From an uncultured Clostridia bacterium (lineage in GTDB: Bacteria > Bacillota > Clostridia > Oscillospirales > Ruminococcaceae): a DNA stretch of 64,000 nucleotides. Location of the stretch: the NCBI GenBank assembly GCA_947089135.1, contig CAMUJF010000001.1, positions 194,173 through 258,172 of the forward strand, given 5' to 3'. The translations under genes were made by a program, and so were the position numbers. The notes beneath the pieces were generated by a model. It was not told the DNA's origin and searched no databases. It was given only the letters and a program-made list of their open reading frames with translations. Shown in pieces: positions 54,512-62,310 of the stretch (position 1 is its first letter; every line of letters starts with the position of its first letter).

Positions 54512-54543
54512 AAGGGTATCGCTCCTGAGGGAGCGGTACCCTT
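54512..54543. terminator. Bidirectional terminator between cheD and mazF
   Basis: A 14-bp stem (AAGGGTATCGCTCC / GGAGCGGTACCCTT, one G-T pair) with a 4-base loop, A-rich on the left and T-rich on the right. It ends the flagellar cluster and the convergent mazF transcript. Confidence 0.88.
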
Positions 54544-54584
54544 GATTTTGTTTATATCCACATAAGACAAAGACGCGCAAAGTC

Positions 54585-54947
54585 TTATGTAGCGTCGTTA
54601 TGCAGACCGAAGCTGATGGACAGGGCGCTGTTGACTCTGGTCATTGCTGTGGGGTCAAGCTCTCCCATGCGTTCCTTGAGACGTTTTTTGTCGATCGTTC
54701 TGATCTGTTCGAGAAGAACTATACTGTCTTTTTGCAGTCCGCATTTGTCGGCGTTCAGCTCGATGTGTGTGGGCAGCTTTGTTTTTTCACGCTGGCTGGT
54801 TATCGCTGCGGCGATCACTGTGGGGCTGTGCTTGTTTCCCACGTCGTTCTGGACGATCAGTACGGGACGTATCCCGCCCTGTTCGGAACCCACAACGGGG
54901 CTGAGGTCTGCGTAATAAATTTCTCCCCTTTTTACTGACACTTCCAT
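54585..54947 (-). CDS. MazF/PemK family endoribonuclease (NdoA-like), no adjacent antitoxin
   Basis: 120 residues: [50 protein letters not shown] and [16 protein letters not shown] are standard for the EndoA/MazF group, which cleaves mRNA at short specific sites. The catalytic Arg (GGIRPV) and Thr/Ser region (ITSQ) are present. No ORF for a MazE-like antitoxin exists upstream (to about 55280) or downstream, so it is a solitary copy or its partner is elsewhere. TAGGAG precedes the ATG. Confidence 0.9.
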   Translation of the reverse strand: MEVSVKRGEIYYADLSPVVGSEQGGIRPVLIVQNDVGNKHSPTVIAAAITSQREKTKLPTHIELNADKCGLQKDSIVLLEQIRTIDKKRLKERMGELDPTAMTRVNSALSISFGLHNDAT

Positions 54948-55222
54948 ACACTCCTATTTTACCGAGTTGCGGCTGCTTTGGAGCTGCCGCCTTATGGTAT
55001 TATTGTTGACGGTTTTTGTGAAAATAATCACCGTTTACAATTTTTCATATTCGGCAAATATATTGGGACATTTCATTATATGCAGAGAGGGTTGTACGGG
55101 GTCAGCGGCAAGAGAATACCGCTGAGGAGCAAAACAGGCTTTTAATTTAGCAGATAGAGAATGTATTTGCAATACGCAAAATAATGTCTTTCTTTCCGAT
55201 AAATAAAATTTGCTTAAACTCT
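54948..55222. other. Intergenic region between mazF and padR
   Basis: No supported gene was found on either strand, including any small MazE-like ORF. Nothing else was recognised apart from the padR promoter beginning at 55223. Confidence 0.6.
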
Positions 55223-55271
55223 TGACATATATAGATCGCCGATATATAATATATATAGATAATCTATATAA
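55223..55271 (+). promoter_or_regulatory. padR promoter with overlapping operator-like palindrome
   Basis: TTGACA (55223-55228), 17-base spacer, TATAAT (55246-55251), then a perfect palindrome TATATAGAT-A-ATCTATATA (55253-55271) just downstream, over the likely start of transcription. The half-site TATATAGAT recurs in the spacer at 55229-55237. This suggests autoregulation by the PadR protein encoded next. Confidence 0.75.
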
Positions 55272-55283
55272 GGAGGCTGCAAT

Positions 55284-55619
55284 ATGAAAATAAATAAAAG
55301 CCTTATTGCGGGCTCGGCGGGTATGCTTATCCTGCGGCTGCTTGAGGAAAAGGAAATGTACGGCTACGAGATTATCGACGTTTTGGAAAAGCGTTCCGAC
55401 AGTACCTTTGCCCTTAAAGCGGGAACGCTTTATCCCCTGCTCCATTCCCTTGAGCAGGCGGGTTATATCGTCTCCCGCGAGGCGGAGGCGGAAAACGGCA
55501 GAATGAGGAAGTACTACTCTATAACTGACGAGGGTAGGAAGTTCCTGAAAAGCAAAAGCGATGAGTGGGAGCTTTTTTCTTGTGCGGTGAACAAGGTCAT
55601 GAAAGGAGAAGCGTTATGA
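55284..55619 (+). CDS. PadR family transcriptional regulator
   Basis: 111 residues: winged helix with AGSAGMLILRLLEEKEMYGYEIIDVLEKRS, LKAGTLYPLLHSLEQAGYI and MRKYYSITDEGRKFL, the PadR-s1 class. Represses its operon until an effector binds. AGGAGG is upstream; the 4-base overlap with the next gene (ATGA) shows coupling, as for other PadR plus permease-prefix membrane protein pairs. Confidence 0.95.
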   Translation: MKINKSLIAGSAGMLILRLLEEKEMYGYEIIDVLEKRSDSTFALKAGTLYPLLHSLEQAGYIVSREAEAENGRMRKYYSITDEGRKFLKSKSDEWELFSCAVNKVMKGEAL

Positions 55620-56920
55620 AAAAGTCGGACTATATAAACACGGCACTGGAGCAGGTGCGGTGCAAAGCGGTACACGAAGCGCTGAAAAAGGAGCTTGAAG
55701 CCCATATCGACGACTGTGCGGAGGCTTTTGCGGACGAGGGATTTTCTCCCGAAGAGGCGGAGGAAAAAGCTGTCCACACTATGGGCGATCCCGTTGAAGC
55801 CGGAATACAGCTTGACAGGGTTCACCGTCCGAAATTTCCATGGGCGGTCGCGGTTTCCGCGCTGGTTCTGCTTATCGCCGCCATGCTTGCGGAGCATTTA
55901 ATGCGAACATATTTCGGATTAAGGGCTTTTTTTGATCAGGACTTCGGGATAAATATTTTTCTTGGAGCAGCTATAGCAATAATAGCTGCGGCGGTGTTCT
56001 GCCTTGCGGACTATACAGTGTTTCTTAAAATACCGAAAACGGTTTACGCTGTGTACATTATAGGCTTGTTTGTTATGCAGGAATTCCAGATACACAAGAC
56101 CGATATACCTCTTGAATTAATACGCGGCGGCAGCTTTTTCGGTATGATGCTTATTGCGCCCGTTACCTGCGGCTTTGCGTTTTCCATGAGAGGCGGCGGC
56201 TTCGGTAAATTTGCGCTGACCTGCCTGCTGACTGCCGTGCCGTCTATGTTTGTTTCGATATCTGTACCCTGCACTTCGGCAGCCGTTATGGCAGGACTGA
56301 CCGCTCTTGTAATAATGACCGTGCTTGTCCGCAGGGGCAGTTTTAAGGTGAACAAGCTTGCGGCATGCGGCTTCATGTACATACCCGCGGTTTTGGGAAC
56401 GGTCGGTCTGGCGGCGTTCAATATCAGGCGGAGAAGCGAGACACCTTATGAATATAAGGCACTTGACCGTACAATAATGGACGTTATCCTGCCCAATTCG
56501 GACTTTATCGGCAGCGGAGGACATATGGAGATGAATAATCACCCTTGGTATCACGATTACAACCATATCATAACTGCGGTGTTTTCCGATTTCGGGACAT
56601 TGGCGGGAGTTGCTCTTGTTCTGCTTACGCTGTCTCTGCCTATAGTAATGCTTATCAGTCTGCACAGAGTCAAAAATCGCTTCGGCAAAACGGTGGGCGC
56701 TGCTATAGCTTTGGTATTTTTCTTCGCGTCGGCTACGGTGATACTTTCAAATATGGGTATAACGACAGGCTTTGAAAGCTACACGGTAATGCCCCTAACT
56801 GCGGGAAATGCGCTGAACTGTGCTGTAAGCGGCGCGTTAGTGGGCGTGTTCATGTCGATATGCAGGCGGTCGGACATTTTGCCCGAAGCTCATATCGAAA
56901 GCCGCAGACAGCGCACATGA
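55616..56920 (+). CDS. Permease-prefix domain fused to SEDS-like membrane domain
   Basis: 434 residues. N-terminal ~70: permease prefix domain 1 (ALEQVRCKAVHEALKKELEAHIDDCAEAFADEGFSPEEAEEKAVHTMGDP). The rest has about nine or ten membrane segments whose C-terminal third resembles FtsW/RodA/SpoVE: HIITAVFSDFGTLAGVALVLLTL.., NRFGKTVGAAIALVFFFASATVILSNMGI. The diagnostic P-FISYGGS-type motif of active SEDS proteins is replaced by MPLTAGNALNC. Glycosyltransferase activity is thus uncertain. The ATG at 55616 overlaps padR. Confidence 0.72.
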   Translation: MKKSDYINTALEQVRCKAVHEALKKELEAHIDDCAEAFADEGFSPEEAEEKAVHTMGDPVEAGIQLDRVHRPKFPWAVAVSALVLLIAAMLAEHLMRTYFGLRAFFDQDFGINIFLGAAIAIIAAAVFCLADYTVFLKIPKTVYAVYIIGLFVMQEFQIHKTDIPLELIRGGSFFGMMLIAPVTCGFAFSMRGGGFGKFALTCLLTAVPSMFVSISVPCTSAAVMAGLTALVIMTVLVRRGSFKVNKLAACGFMYIPAVLGTVGLAAFNIRRRSETPYEYKALDRTIMDVILPNSDFIGSGGHMEMNNHPWYHDYNHIITAVFSDFGTLAGVALVLLTLSLPIVMLISLHRVKNRFGKTVGAAIALVFFFASATVILSNMGITTGFESYTVMPLTAGNALNCAVSGALVGVFMSICRRSDILPEAHIESRRQRT

Positions 56921-56925
56921 TAAAA

Positions 56926-56956
56926 AAGGCTATGCAGTTTTAAACCGCATAGCCTT
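56926..56956. terminator. Bidirectional terminator between the SEDS-like gene and pckG
   Basis: 10-bp stem AAGGCTATGC / GCATAGCCTT with an inner GTTT/AAAC pairing, flanked by A-run on the left and T/A-rich on the right, serving both convergent genes. Confidence 0.8.
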
Positions 56957-56971
56957 AAAATTTGCCTGTTT

Positions 56972-58789
56972 TTACTTATTGAGTCTTGCTTCAAGAGCGT
57001 CAAGCTGCTTCTCGAGAGCCTCGGGGACTTTACCGCCCTTAGCGGCAATGTCTTCCTTGTAGTATCTTCTCATCTCTGCGATTTCCTTTGTCCAAAGGTC
57101 TTTGTCAACCGCAAGAAGCTTATCCATGATCTCGGGAGTAACTTCGTCCTCGATTCCGGATACGTCGATATCGCCCTTCTTGGGGAGGTAGCCGATAGCT
57201 GTTTCCTCAGCGTCTATCTCTCCCTCGCAGCGCTTGATGATCCAGTCAAGGACTCTCATGTTGTCGCCGAAGCCGGGCCAAATGAAGTTGCCGTTCTCGT
57301 CCTGCTTGAACCAGTTAACGTTGAATATCTTAGGAGCCTTGTCACCCAGCTTTTCGCCCATTTCGAGCCAGTGATTCCAGTAGTCGCCTACATTGTAGCC
57401 GATAAAGGGCTTCATAGCCATAGGATCGTGACGGAGCACGCCTACCGCGCCTGTTGCAGCGGCTGTTGTCTCGGAGGAAACAGCGGAGCCCATATATGTG
57501 CCGTGTACCCAGTCAAAGGACTGATATACCAGAGGCGTTGTGGAAGCTCTTCTTCCGCCGAAGATGATAGCGGAGATAGGCACGCCCTGAGGATTATTGA
57601 ACTCAGGAGAAATGCAGGGGCAGTTCTCTGCGGGAGCTGTAAATCTGGAGTTGGGGTGAGCAAGCTTTTCTCCGCCCGCTGTGAACTCCTTGCCGTTTAC
57701 CTTAGCGCCCTTCCACTCGGTAGCGTTCTCGGGAGGATTCTTGTCAAGACCTTCCCACCAAACGGTATTTGTATCGTTGTTGAGAGCAACGTTTGTGAAA
57801 ATAGTATTCTTCTTTGTGGAAGCAAGAGCGTTGAAGTTGGACTTAGCGTTTGTTCCGGGAGCAACGCCGAAGAAGCCGTTTTCGGGGTTGATAGCATAAA
57901 GTCTGCCGTCCTCGCCCTGCTTCATCCATGCAATATCGTCGCCGACTGTGAATACCTCGTAGCCCTTAGCCTTATAGCCCTCAGGCGGGATAAGCATTGC
58001 AAGGTTGGTCTTTCCGCAGGCAGAGGGGAATGCAGCTGTGATATACTTAACCTCTCCGTTGGGTTTCTTAACGCCGAGGATAAGCATATGTTCAGCCATC
58101 CAACCCTCCATTTTGCCCTGATAGGACGCGATACGGAGCGCAAAGCACTTCTTGCCGAGAAGAACGTTTCCGCCGTATGCGGAGTTGATCGACCAGATTG
58201 TATTGTCCTCGGGGAAGTGTACGATATATCTGTTTTCGGGGTCTACCTGAGCCTTGGAGTGGAGGCCTCTTACAAAGTCGTTGGATTCGTCTCCAAGATT
58301 CTCAAAAGCAGCCTTGCCCATTCTTGTCATGATGTTCATGTTGAGTACAACATAAATGGAGTCTGTAAGCTCAACGCCCACCTTAGCGAGGGGAGAGCCG
58401 ATAGGTCCCATGGAATAGGGGATAACATACATTGTTCTGCCCTTCATAACGCCGTCGTAGAGAGGGGTCAGCTTAGCGTACATTTCCTTGGGGTCGCACC
58501 AGTTGTTTGTAGGACCTGCGTCCTCCTTGCGTCTGCTGCATATGAAAGTTCTGTCCTCAACGCGGGCAACGTCGTTGGGGCGCGTTCTGTGGTACAGGCA
58601 GCCGGGGAGTTCGTCCTGATTAAGCTTATACATTTTATCCCAGCTGTCGTCGGGCAGGGAGCATACCTCTTCTGTAAGCGCGTCAAGCTGTTCCTTAGAG
58701 CCGTCGATCCAAACGACCTTTTCGGGCTTTGTAAGCGCGATCATTTCGTCAACCCACTTGTTGACATTGGGATTCTTTGTAAGTGACAT
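56972..58789 (-). CDS. pckG: Phosphoenolpyruvate carboxykinase (GTP)
   Basis: 605 residues; interconverts oxaloacetate and PEP with GTP. GTP-class features: P-loop FPSACGKTN (254-262) with active-site Cys258, the metal/substrate region CFALRIASYQGKMEGWMAEHMLI, and FNNPQGVPISAIIFGGRR. Typical length. AAAGGAG precedes the ATG by 8 bases. A single minus-strand unit; the plus-strand type I toxin locus lies just upstream of it in opposite orientation. Confidence 0.97.
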   Translation of the reverse strand: MSLTKNPNVNKWVDEMIALTKPEKVVWIDGSKEQLDALTEEVCSLPDDSWDKMYKLNQDELPGCLYHRTRPNDVARVEDRTFICSRRKEDAGPTNNWCDPKEMYAKLTPLYDGVMKGRTMYVIPYSMGPIGSPLAKVGVELTDSIYVVLNMNIMTRMGKAAFENLGDESNDFVRGLHSKAQVDPENRYIVHFPEDNTIWSINSAYGGNVLLGKKCFALRIASYQGKMEGWMAEHMLILGVKKPNGEVKYITAAFPSACGKTNLAMLIPPEGYKAKGYEVFTVGDDIAWMKQGEDGRLYAINPENGFFGVAPGTNAKSNFNALASTKKNTIFTNVALNNDTNTVWWEGLDKNPPENATEWKGAKVNGKEFTAGGEKLAHPNSRFTAPAENCPCISPEFNNPQGVPISAIIFGGRRASTTPLVYQSFDWVHGTYMGSAVSSETTAAATGAVGVLRHDPMAMKPFIGYNVGDYWNHWLEMGEKLGDKAPKIFNVNWFKQDENGNFIWPGFGDNMRVLDWIIKRCEGEIDAEETAIGYLPKKGDIDVSGIEDEVTPEIMDKLLAVDKDLWTKEIAEMRRYYKEDIAAKGGKVPEALEKQLDALEARLNK

Positions 58790-58993
58790 AAATTTACAGC
58801 TCCTTTAAAAATAATATAAATTGAAATTCGGATATTTCTGTCCCGAAAGAGCTATTTTCGGGAATAAAACGGCAAAAATATTCAAATTTCCCACAAATAC
58901 TATTATATACCAAAGCGGTCAATAAGTCAAGTGAAAATCATGCGAAAATCATTTTTTGAGGGGAATGTTTACATTTCGTGTACTGCAGCTTAT

Positions 58994-59023
58994 TTGACAT
59001 AATGCGGGGAAATGTGCTATAAT
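58994..59023 (+). promoter_or_regulatory. Promoter of the small hydrophobic peptide gene
   Basis: TTGACA (58994-58999), 18-base spacer, TATAAT (59018-59023); transcription would start near 59030. Confidence 0.85.
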
Positions 59024-59031
59024 TAGTTGTT

Positions 59032-59069
59032 GCCGGCTCCTTTTCAATCGGAAAGGAGGTGACGCCGGT
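59032..59069 (+). promoter_or_regulatory. Leader hairpin masking the peptide ribosome binding site
   Basis: CTCCTTT (59037-59043) pairs with AAAGGAG (59052-59058), the Shine-Dalgarno sequence of the peptide, and the outer GCCGG (59032-59036) pairs with CCGGT (59065-59069). This structure should lower translation, as in Fst-type toxin mRNAs. Confidence 0.7.
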
Positions 59070-59101
59070 ATGGAGTTGTTTATTGGTCTGTTTCTTTCAT
59101 T
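59065..59101 (+). repeat. Direct repeat copy A, at the peptide start codon
   Basis: The segment CCGGTATGGAGTT..GTTTCTTTCATT covers the start codon. The words TATGGAGTT and GTTTCTTTCATT recur exactly in copy B at 59254-59283, which is 7 bases shorter in the middle. Confidence 0.85.
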
Positions 59102-59183
59102 TCTTGTTTCCGTTGCAGCAGGTATTGCGGCAAATATTTTGTACGGTTTTATCTGCAAATGGCTGAATGGGCGCAGGAAGTAA
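59070..59183 (+). CDS. 37-residue hydrophobic peptide, probable type I (Fst/par-like) toxin
   Basis: The peptide begins MELFIGLFLSFLVSVAAG and ends with a basic tail CKWLNGRRK: one membrane-spanning helix (about 3-28) then positive charges, the plan of small membrane-acting type I toxins. AAAGGAGGTGAC lies 11 bases before the ATG but is predicted to be base-paired. Sequence identity to Fst itself is not evident; assignment rests on architecture: own promoter, occluded ribosome site, downstream bidirectional terminator, and a convergent antisense RNA sharing direct repeats. It is located between two housekeeping genes. Confidence 0.8.
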   Translation: MELFIGLFLSFLVSVAAGIAANILYGFICKWLNGRRK

Positions 59184-59208
59184 AACTCAAGGCAACAACA
59201 GCCTAAAT

Positions 59209-59242
59209 GAATGTCCCCGCAGTTGCAGCTGCGGGGACATTC
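59209..59242. terminator. Shared bidirectional terminator of toxin and antisense RNA
   Basis: Perfect 14-bp stem GAATGTCCCCGCAG / CTGCGGGGACATTC with a 6-base loop; followed by GCTTTTGT on the plus strand and ATTTAGG on the minus strand. Confidence 0.88.
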
Positions 59243-59253
59243 GCTTTTGTGAA

Positions 59254-59283
59254 CCGTATGGAGTTCGGTTCGTTTCTTTCATT
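59254..59283. repeat. Direct repeat copy B, inside the antisense RNA
   Basis: CCGTATGGAGTT..GTTTCTTTCATT on the plus strand; matches copy A at 59065-59101 except for a 7-base deletion and a few substitutions. On the minus strand it provides the pairing sequence of the antisense RNA. Confidence 0.85.
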
Positions 59284-59291
59284 ATGGTTTT

Positions 59292-59320
59292 ATTATACAC
59301 CATAAAAATATTTTTGTCAA
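59292..59320 (-). promoter_or_regulatory. Consensus promoter of the antisense RNA
   Basis: Minus-strand TTGACA (59320-59315), 17-base spacer, TATAAT (59297-59292): a perfect sigma-A promoter pointing into a region with no minus-strand ORF, stronger than the toxin promoter by spacing. Confidence 0.88.
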
Positions 59321-59357
59321 TATCTTTCGGGATTATTCATAAAGCGTCCGCGCTTGC

Positions 59358-61304
59358 TTATCTCAGCTTTGAACCGTTTGGAATGTCTTTATCAACGAAA
59401 ATAACCCGCGCGTCCTCGCCAACGTCGGCGGCGACTATCATTCCCTGACTTTCGACTCCGCACAGCTTTGCCGGGGCAAGATTTGCAACGACAATGATTT
59501 TCTTTCCGATCAAATCTTCGGGAGCGTACCATTTTGCTATTCCCGAAACTACCTGACGGGTGCCGAAGCCGTCGTCCAACTGCAGACATAAAAGCTTTTT
59601 CGCCTTGGGTACTTTTTCGCAGGATTTGACCTCCGCGACGCGCAGGTCAACCTTGCCGAAATCGTCTATCTTAATTGTTTCGGAGATCGGCGTAAGGTTT
59701 GCCTTGTCCTCGTCCTCGGACGTAGGTGCGTTCTTTAAGAGTATGGCGTTAAGCTCCTCGGTCTCCTTGTCGATGTCGAGACGGGGGAACAATACCTCTC
59801 CCTTTTTAACGGTAACGTTTGCAGGCAGTACGCCGAATTTTCCTGAGTTTTCGTATGTTATAAGACTTTCCTCCGCGCCTATCTGTTCCCATACTTTAGG
59901 CATTGTTGTTGGCATAAAGCAGGAAAGCAGTGTGGTGGAAATTCTGATAGATTCCAACAGATTGTAAAGTACTGTCGCCAGTCTTGCTTTTTTGCTTTCG
60001 TCCTTTGCAAGCACCCAAGGAGCGGTCTCGTCGATATACTTGTTTGCGCGGCTTATTACTTTGAAAATTTCTGCAAGGGCGTTGTTCAGCTGTGTTTCGT
60101 CAACGTATTTGTCGACGTTTGCGCGGAGACTTTCAGCCATGCCGATAAGTTCTTTGTCAAGGTCGTCCGCTTCACGGTGGTTTGGGAGAGTACCGTCAAA
60201 ATATTTGATGACCATTGCAACGGTTCGGGAAACAAGGTTGCCCAAATCATTGGCAAGGTCGGAATTTATGCGATCTATCATAATTTTGTTGGAGAAAGAG
60301 CTATCCGAGCCGAGAGCCATTTCGCGGAGAATATGGTAGCGGATAGAGTCCGCGCCATAGCGTTCGCCCAGCACAAAGGGGTCTACAACGTTGCCCAGGG
60401 ACTTGCTCATTTTCTGTCCGTTAAAGGTTATCCAGCCGTGTACGGCAAGGTGCTTCGGCAGGGGCAGGTCAAGAGCCATAAGCATTGCGGGCCAGATTAT
60501 GGCGTGGAAACGCATGATGTCCTTTGCAACCATGTGAACGTCCGCGGGCCAGAATTTGCTGTAATCGTCATGGGCGGAATTTTCGTACCCCAAAGCGGTG
60601 ATATAGTTTGAAAGCGCGTCTATCCAAACGTAGACAACGTGCTTTTCGTCAAAGGTAACTGGTATACCCCATTTAAAGGAAGTCCTGGATACGCACAGGT
60701 CTTCAAGTCCGGGTTTGATAAAATTGTTTACAAGCTCCTGCGCGCGGGTTTTGGGACGGAGATAATCGGTTTCCAAAAGCAGCTTTTCGATCCTGTCCGC
60801 AAATGGGGACATTTTAAAGAAGTAGGACTCCTCCTTTGCTTCCTTCACCTCGCGGTGACATTCGGGACAGCAGCCGTTTTCGTCAAGCTGTGATTCCGTC
60901 CAGAAGCTTTCGCAGGGTGTGCAGTATTTGCCTGTGTACTCGCCTTTGTAGATGTAACCCTTGTCGTACAGAGCCTTAAAGATTTTCTGCACCGCTTCAA
61001 CGTGGTAATCGTCGGTAGTGCGGATATAGCGGTCGTAGCTGATGTTCATGTACGACCAGAGGTTTTTAAAGATCGTCACGATTTCGTCAACGTACTGCTG
61101 AGGAGTAACACCCTTTTCGGCAGCCTTTTCCTCTATCTTCTGACCGTGCTCGTCAGTTCCCGTGAGGAACATAACGTCATAGCCCTGCATACGTTTATAT
61201 CTTGCTATTGAGTCGCAGGCGACAGTCGTATAGCAATGCCCGATATGGGGATTTCCAGAGGGGTAGTAAATGGGGGTGGTGATGTAAAAGGTTTTGTTTG
61301 ACAT
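59358..61304 (-). CDS. metG: Methionyl-tRNA synthetase with C-terminal tRNA-binding domain
   Basis: 648 residues; charges tRNA-Met. HIGH motif at 20-23, four-Cys zinc site C128/C131/C146/C149, KMSKS at 298-302, and a C-terminal EMAP/tRBD domain (about 540-648: DFGKVDLRVAEVKSCEKVPKAKKLL). The ATG at 61304 has TTTGGAGGAA upstream; the longer reading is rejected. It follows the DUF3592-like gene by 25 bases. No T-box leader was recognised. Confidence 0.97.
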   Translation of the reverse strand: MSNKTFYITTPIYYPSGNPHIGHCYTTVACDSIARYKRMQGYDVMFLTGTDEHGQKIEEKAAEKGVTPQQYVDEIVTIFKNLWSYMNISYDRYIRTTDDYHVEAVQKIFKALYDKGYIYKGEYTGKYCTPCESFWTESQLDENGCCPECHREVKEAKEESYFFKMSPFADRIEKLLLETDYLRPKTRAQELVNNFIKPGLEDLCVSRTSFKWGIPVTFDEKHVVYVWIDALSNYITALGYENSAHDDYSKFWPADVHMVAKDIMRFHAIIWPAMLMALDLPLPKHLAVHGWITFNGQKMSKSLGNVVDPFVLGERYGADSIRYHILREMALGSDSSFSNKIMIDRINSDLANDLGNLVSRTVAMVIKYFDGTLPNHREADDLDKELIGMAESLRANVDKYVDETQLNNALAEIFKVISRANKYIDETAPWVLAKDESKKARLATVLYNLLESIRISTTLLSCFMPTTMPKVWEQIGAEESLITYENSGKFGVLPANVTVKKGEVLFPRLDIDKETEELNAILLKNAPTSEDEDKANLTPISETIKIDDFGKVDLRVAEVKSCEKVPKAKKLLCLQLDDGFGTRQVVSGIAKWYAPEDLIGKKIIVVANLAPAKLCGVESQGMIVAADVGEDARVIFVDKDIPNGSKLR

Positions 61305-61329
61305 TTTGTATTCCTCCAAACGGTATATT

Positions 61330-61791
61330 TTAAACAAACATTAATACAGCAAAAACGGAAATTACCAAAGCAGCCAGAGCAAGATAACAGACAAGGTGTA
61401 TGATTTTCGCGGTTACATCGGCTTTGCAGACCGAGCGATGCGGGTCGTCGGGCATATAGTAGACCGTCAGTTCCGGCTTTGCATAGAATATCGGGTTCAG
61501 AACGGTAAACTCTTTCGTGTACCAATATTCCTTGCCGTCTGCGGCTGTGTAGACGTAAACGGGTTCGGACTTCAGATAGGATTTCTGTTCGCGCCGTTCA
61601 GCACGCACGGATACTCCGTTTTTTATTACCGATATGCGTTTGAGCAGGTCGTTCAGCAAATACACAAGACCTGCCGCTGCCAAAGCGGATACAAATATTA
61701 TGCACCATACCGCGCCTATAAATATCCATATAACAAAAGTAAGGATCATTGCAAATACGGTTAACAAGGAAACCTTAAGCAATCTTCCCAT
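61330..61791 (-). CDS. DUF3592-like membrane protein
   Basis: 153 residues: two N-terminal membrane segments (about 5-25 and 28-48), an external/cytoplasmic beta domain with VYVYTAADGKEYWYTKEF and LTVYYMPDDPHRS, and a final membrane segment. The pattern Y.Y..DGK.Y ... VYY.PDDP is typical for DUF3592; role unknown. ATG at 61791 with AAAGGAGATG upstream. Likely co-transcribed with metG. Confidence 0.78.
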   Translation of the reverse strand: MGRLLKVSLLTVFAMILTFVIWIFIGAVWCIIFVSALAAAGLVYLLNDLLKRISVIKNGVSVRAERREQKSYLKSEPVYVYTAADGKEYWYTKEFTVLNPIFYAKPELTVYYMPDDPHRSVCKADVTAKIIHLVCYLALAALVISVFAVLMFV

Positions 61792-61917
61792 GACGGCATC
61801 TCCTTTGTTATTGCTGCGTTTTAACATTATTATACATCAAAATCTGCTGTTTGTCAATCAAGGCAAAACCGACTGAGAAGGCAGTTGTATAATGCGGAAT
61901 ATTTTAAATAAAAAAAG

Positions 61918-61938
61918 GCGGCGCAACCAATGCGCCGC
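61918..61938 (-). terminator. Terminator of a minus-strand transcript
   Basis: 8-bp stem GCGGCGCA / TGCGCCGC with a 5-base loop; on the minus strand it is followed by CTTTTTTTATTT. It could end the antiporter transcript and the non-coding RNAs described next. Confidence 0.85.
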
Positions 61939-62035
61939 AAATCAAATAAGATTAAAAAATATGTGTAGAACAAAAGAAAGGAGACAACAAAACGGATGTT
62001 AAACTAATTAATGTATTAGACGATTTCTAACATCA
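61939..62035 (-). ncRNA. Candidate small RNA from promoter 62041-62069 to the terminator
   Basis: With a consensus promoter just upstream and a terminator at its end, a ~110-nt RNA with no credible ORF is predicted. It contains an inverted repeat (GATGTTA at 61995-62001 with TAACATC at 62028-62034) and the tract CTCCTTTC opposite 61976-61983, an anti-ribosome-site-like sequence. Function unknown; a remnant or solitary antisense RNA is one possibility. Confidence 0.45.
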
Positions 62036-62040
62036 TTATT

Positions 62041-62069
62041 ATTATAACCCATTTCTTGCCCGCCGTCAA
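62041..62069 (-). promoter_or_regulatory. Proximal promoter in the antiporter-metG gap
   Basis: Minus-strand TTGACG (62069-62064), 17-base spacer, TATAAT (62046-62041). Confidence 0.72.
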
Positions 62070-62240
62070 CAGGTTTTGGCAAGATTTTTTCATTTTGTAT
62101 ACATGCACAATTTGACATGGGATTATTTGTGGGATTTGTGCTTTTTGCTTTAAGGCTTCTGCTTTACGGCGGAATATATGGTGTACCGAGAGCAAAATCG
62201 GCAAAAAACAACACAATTCAAAAAAATATGATTAAACTTA

Positions 62241-62269
62241 ATTATACCACATTGTTTGCGTGTTGTCAA
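62241..62269 (-). promoter_or_regulatory. Distal promoter in the antiporter-metG gap
   Basis: Minus-strand TTGACA (62269-62264), 17-base spacer, TATAAT (62246-62241): perfect consensus, placed just after the antiporter stop and pointing away from it, with no supported ORF before the terminator at 61918. Confidence 0.82.
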
Positions 62270-62310
62270 GAGGTTTGCGCATATACGTTAAATAAAATTT
62301 CGGGAAATAT

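Larger units (their letters stand above)
59205..59285 (-). ncRNA. Predicted antisense antitoxin RNA (~80 nt)
   Basis: A minus-strand transcript starting near 59285 from a perfect promoter would run through repeat copy B and end at the shared hairpin terminator. Because copy B is a direct repeat of the toxin start region, the RNA contains ~30 bases complementary to the toxin mRNA around its start codon, plus full complementarity in the terminator stem-loop. This is the RNA II arrangement of par systems. Confidence 0.7.

Noticed and set aside
57371..58786. 471-residue open frame opposite pckG
   Set aside because: Antisense shadow of a highly conserved enzyme; no start signals.
61305..61900. 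T-box leader for metG
   Set aside because: No T-box core sequence or terminator/antiterminator pair was found before metG or its upstream partner.
62016..62216. 66-residue minus-strand ORF in the antiporter-DUF3592 gap
   Set aside because: TTG start without a ribosome site, unremarkable composition, and it runs through a consensus promoter; a non-coding transcript explains the region better.
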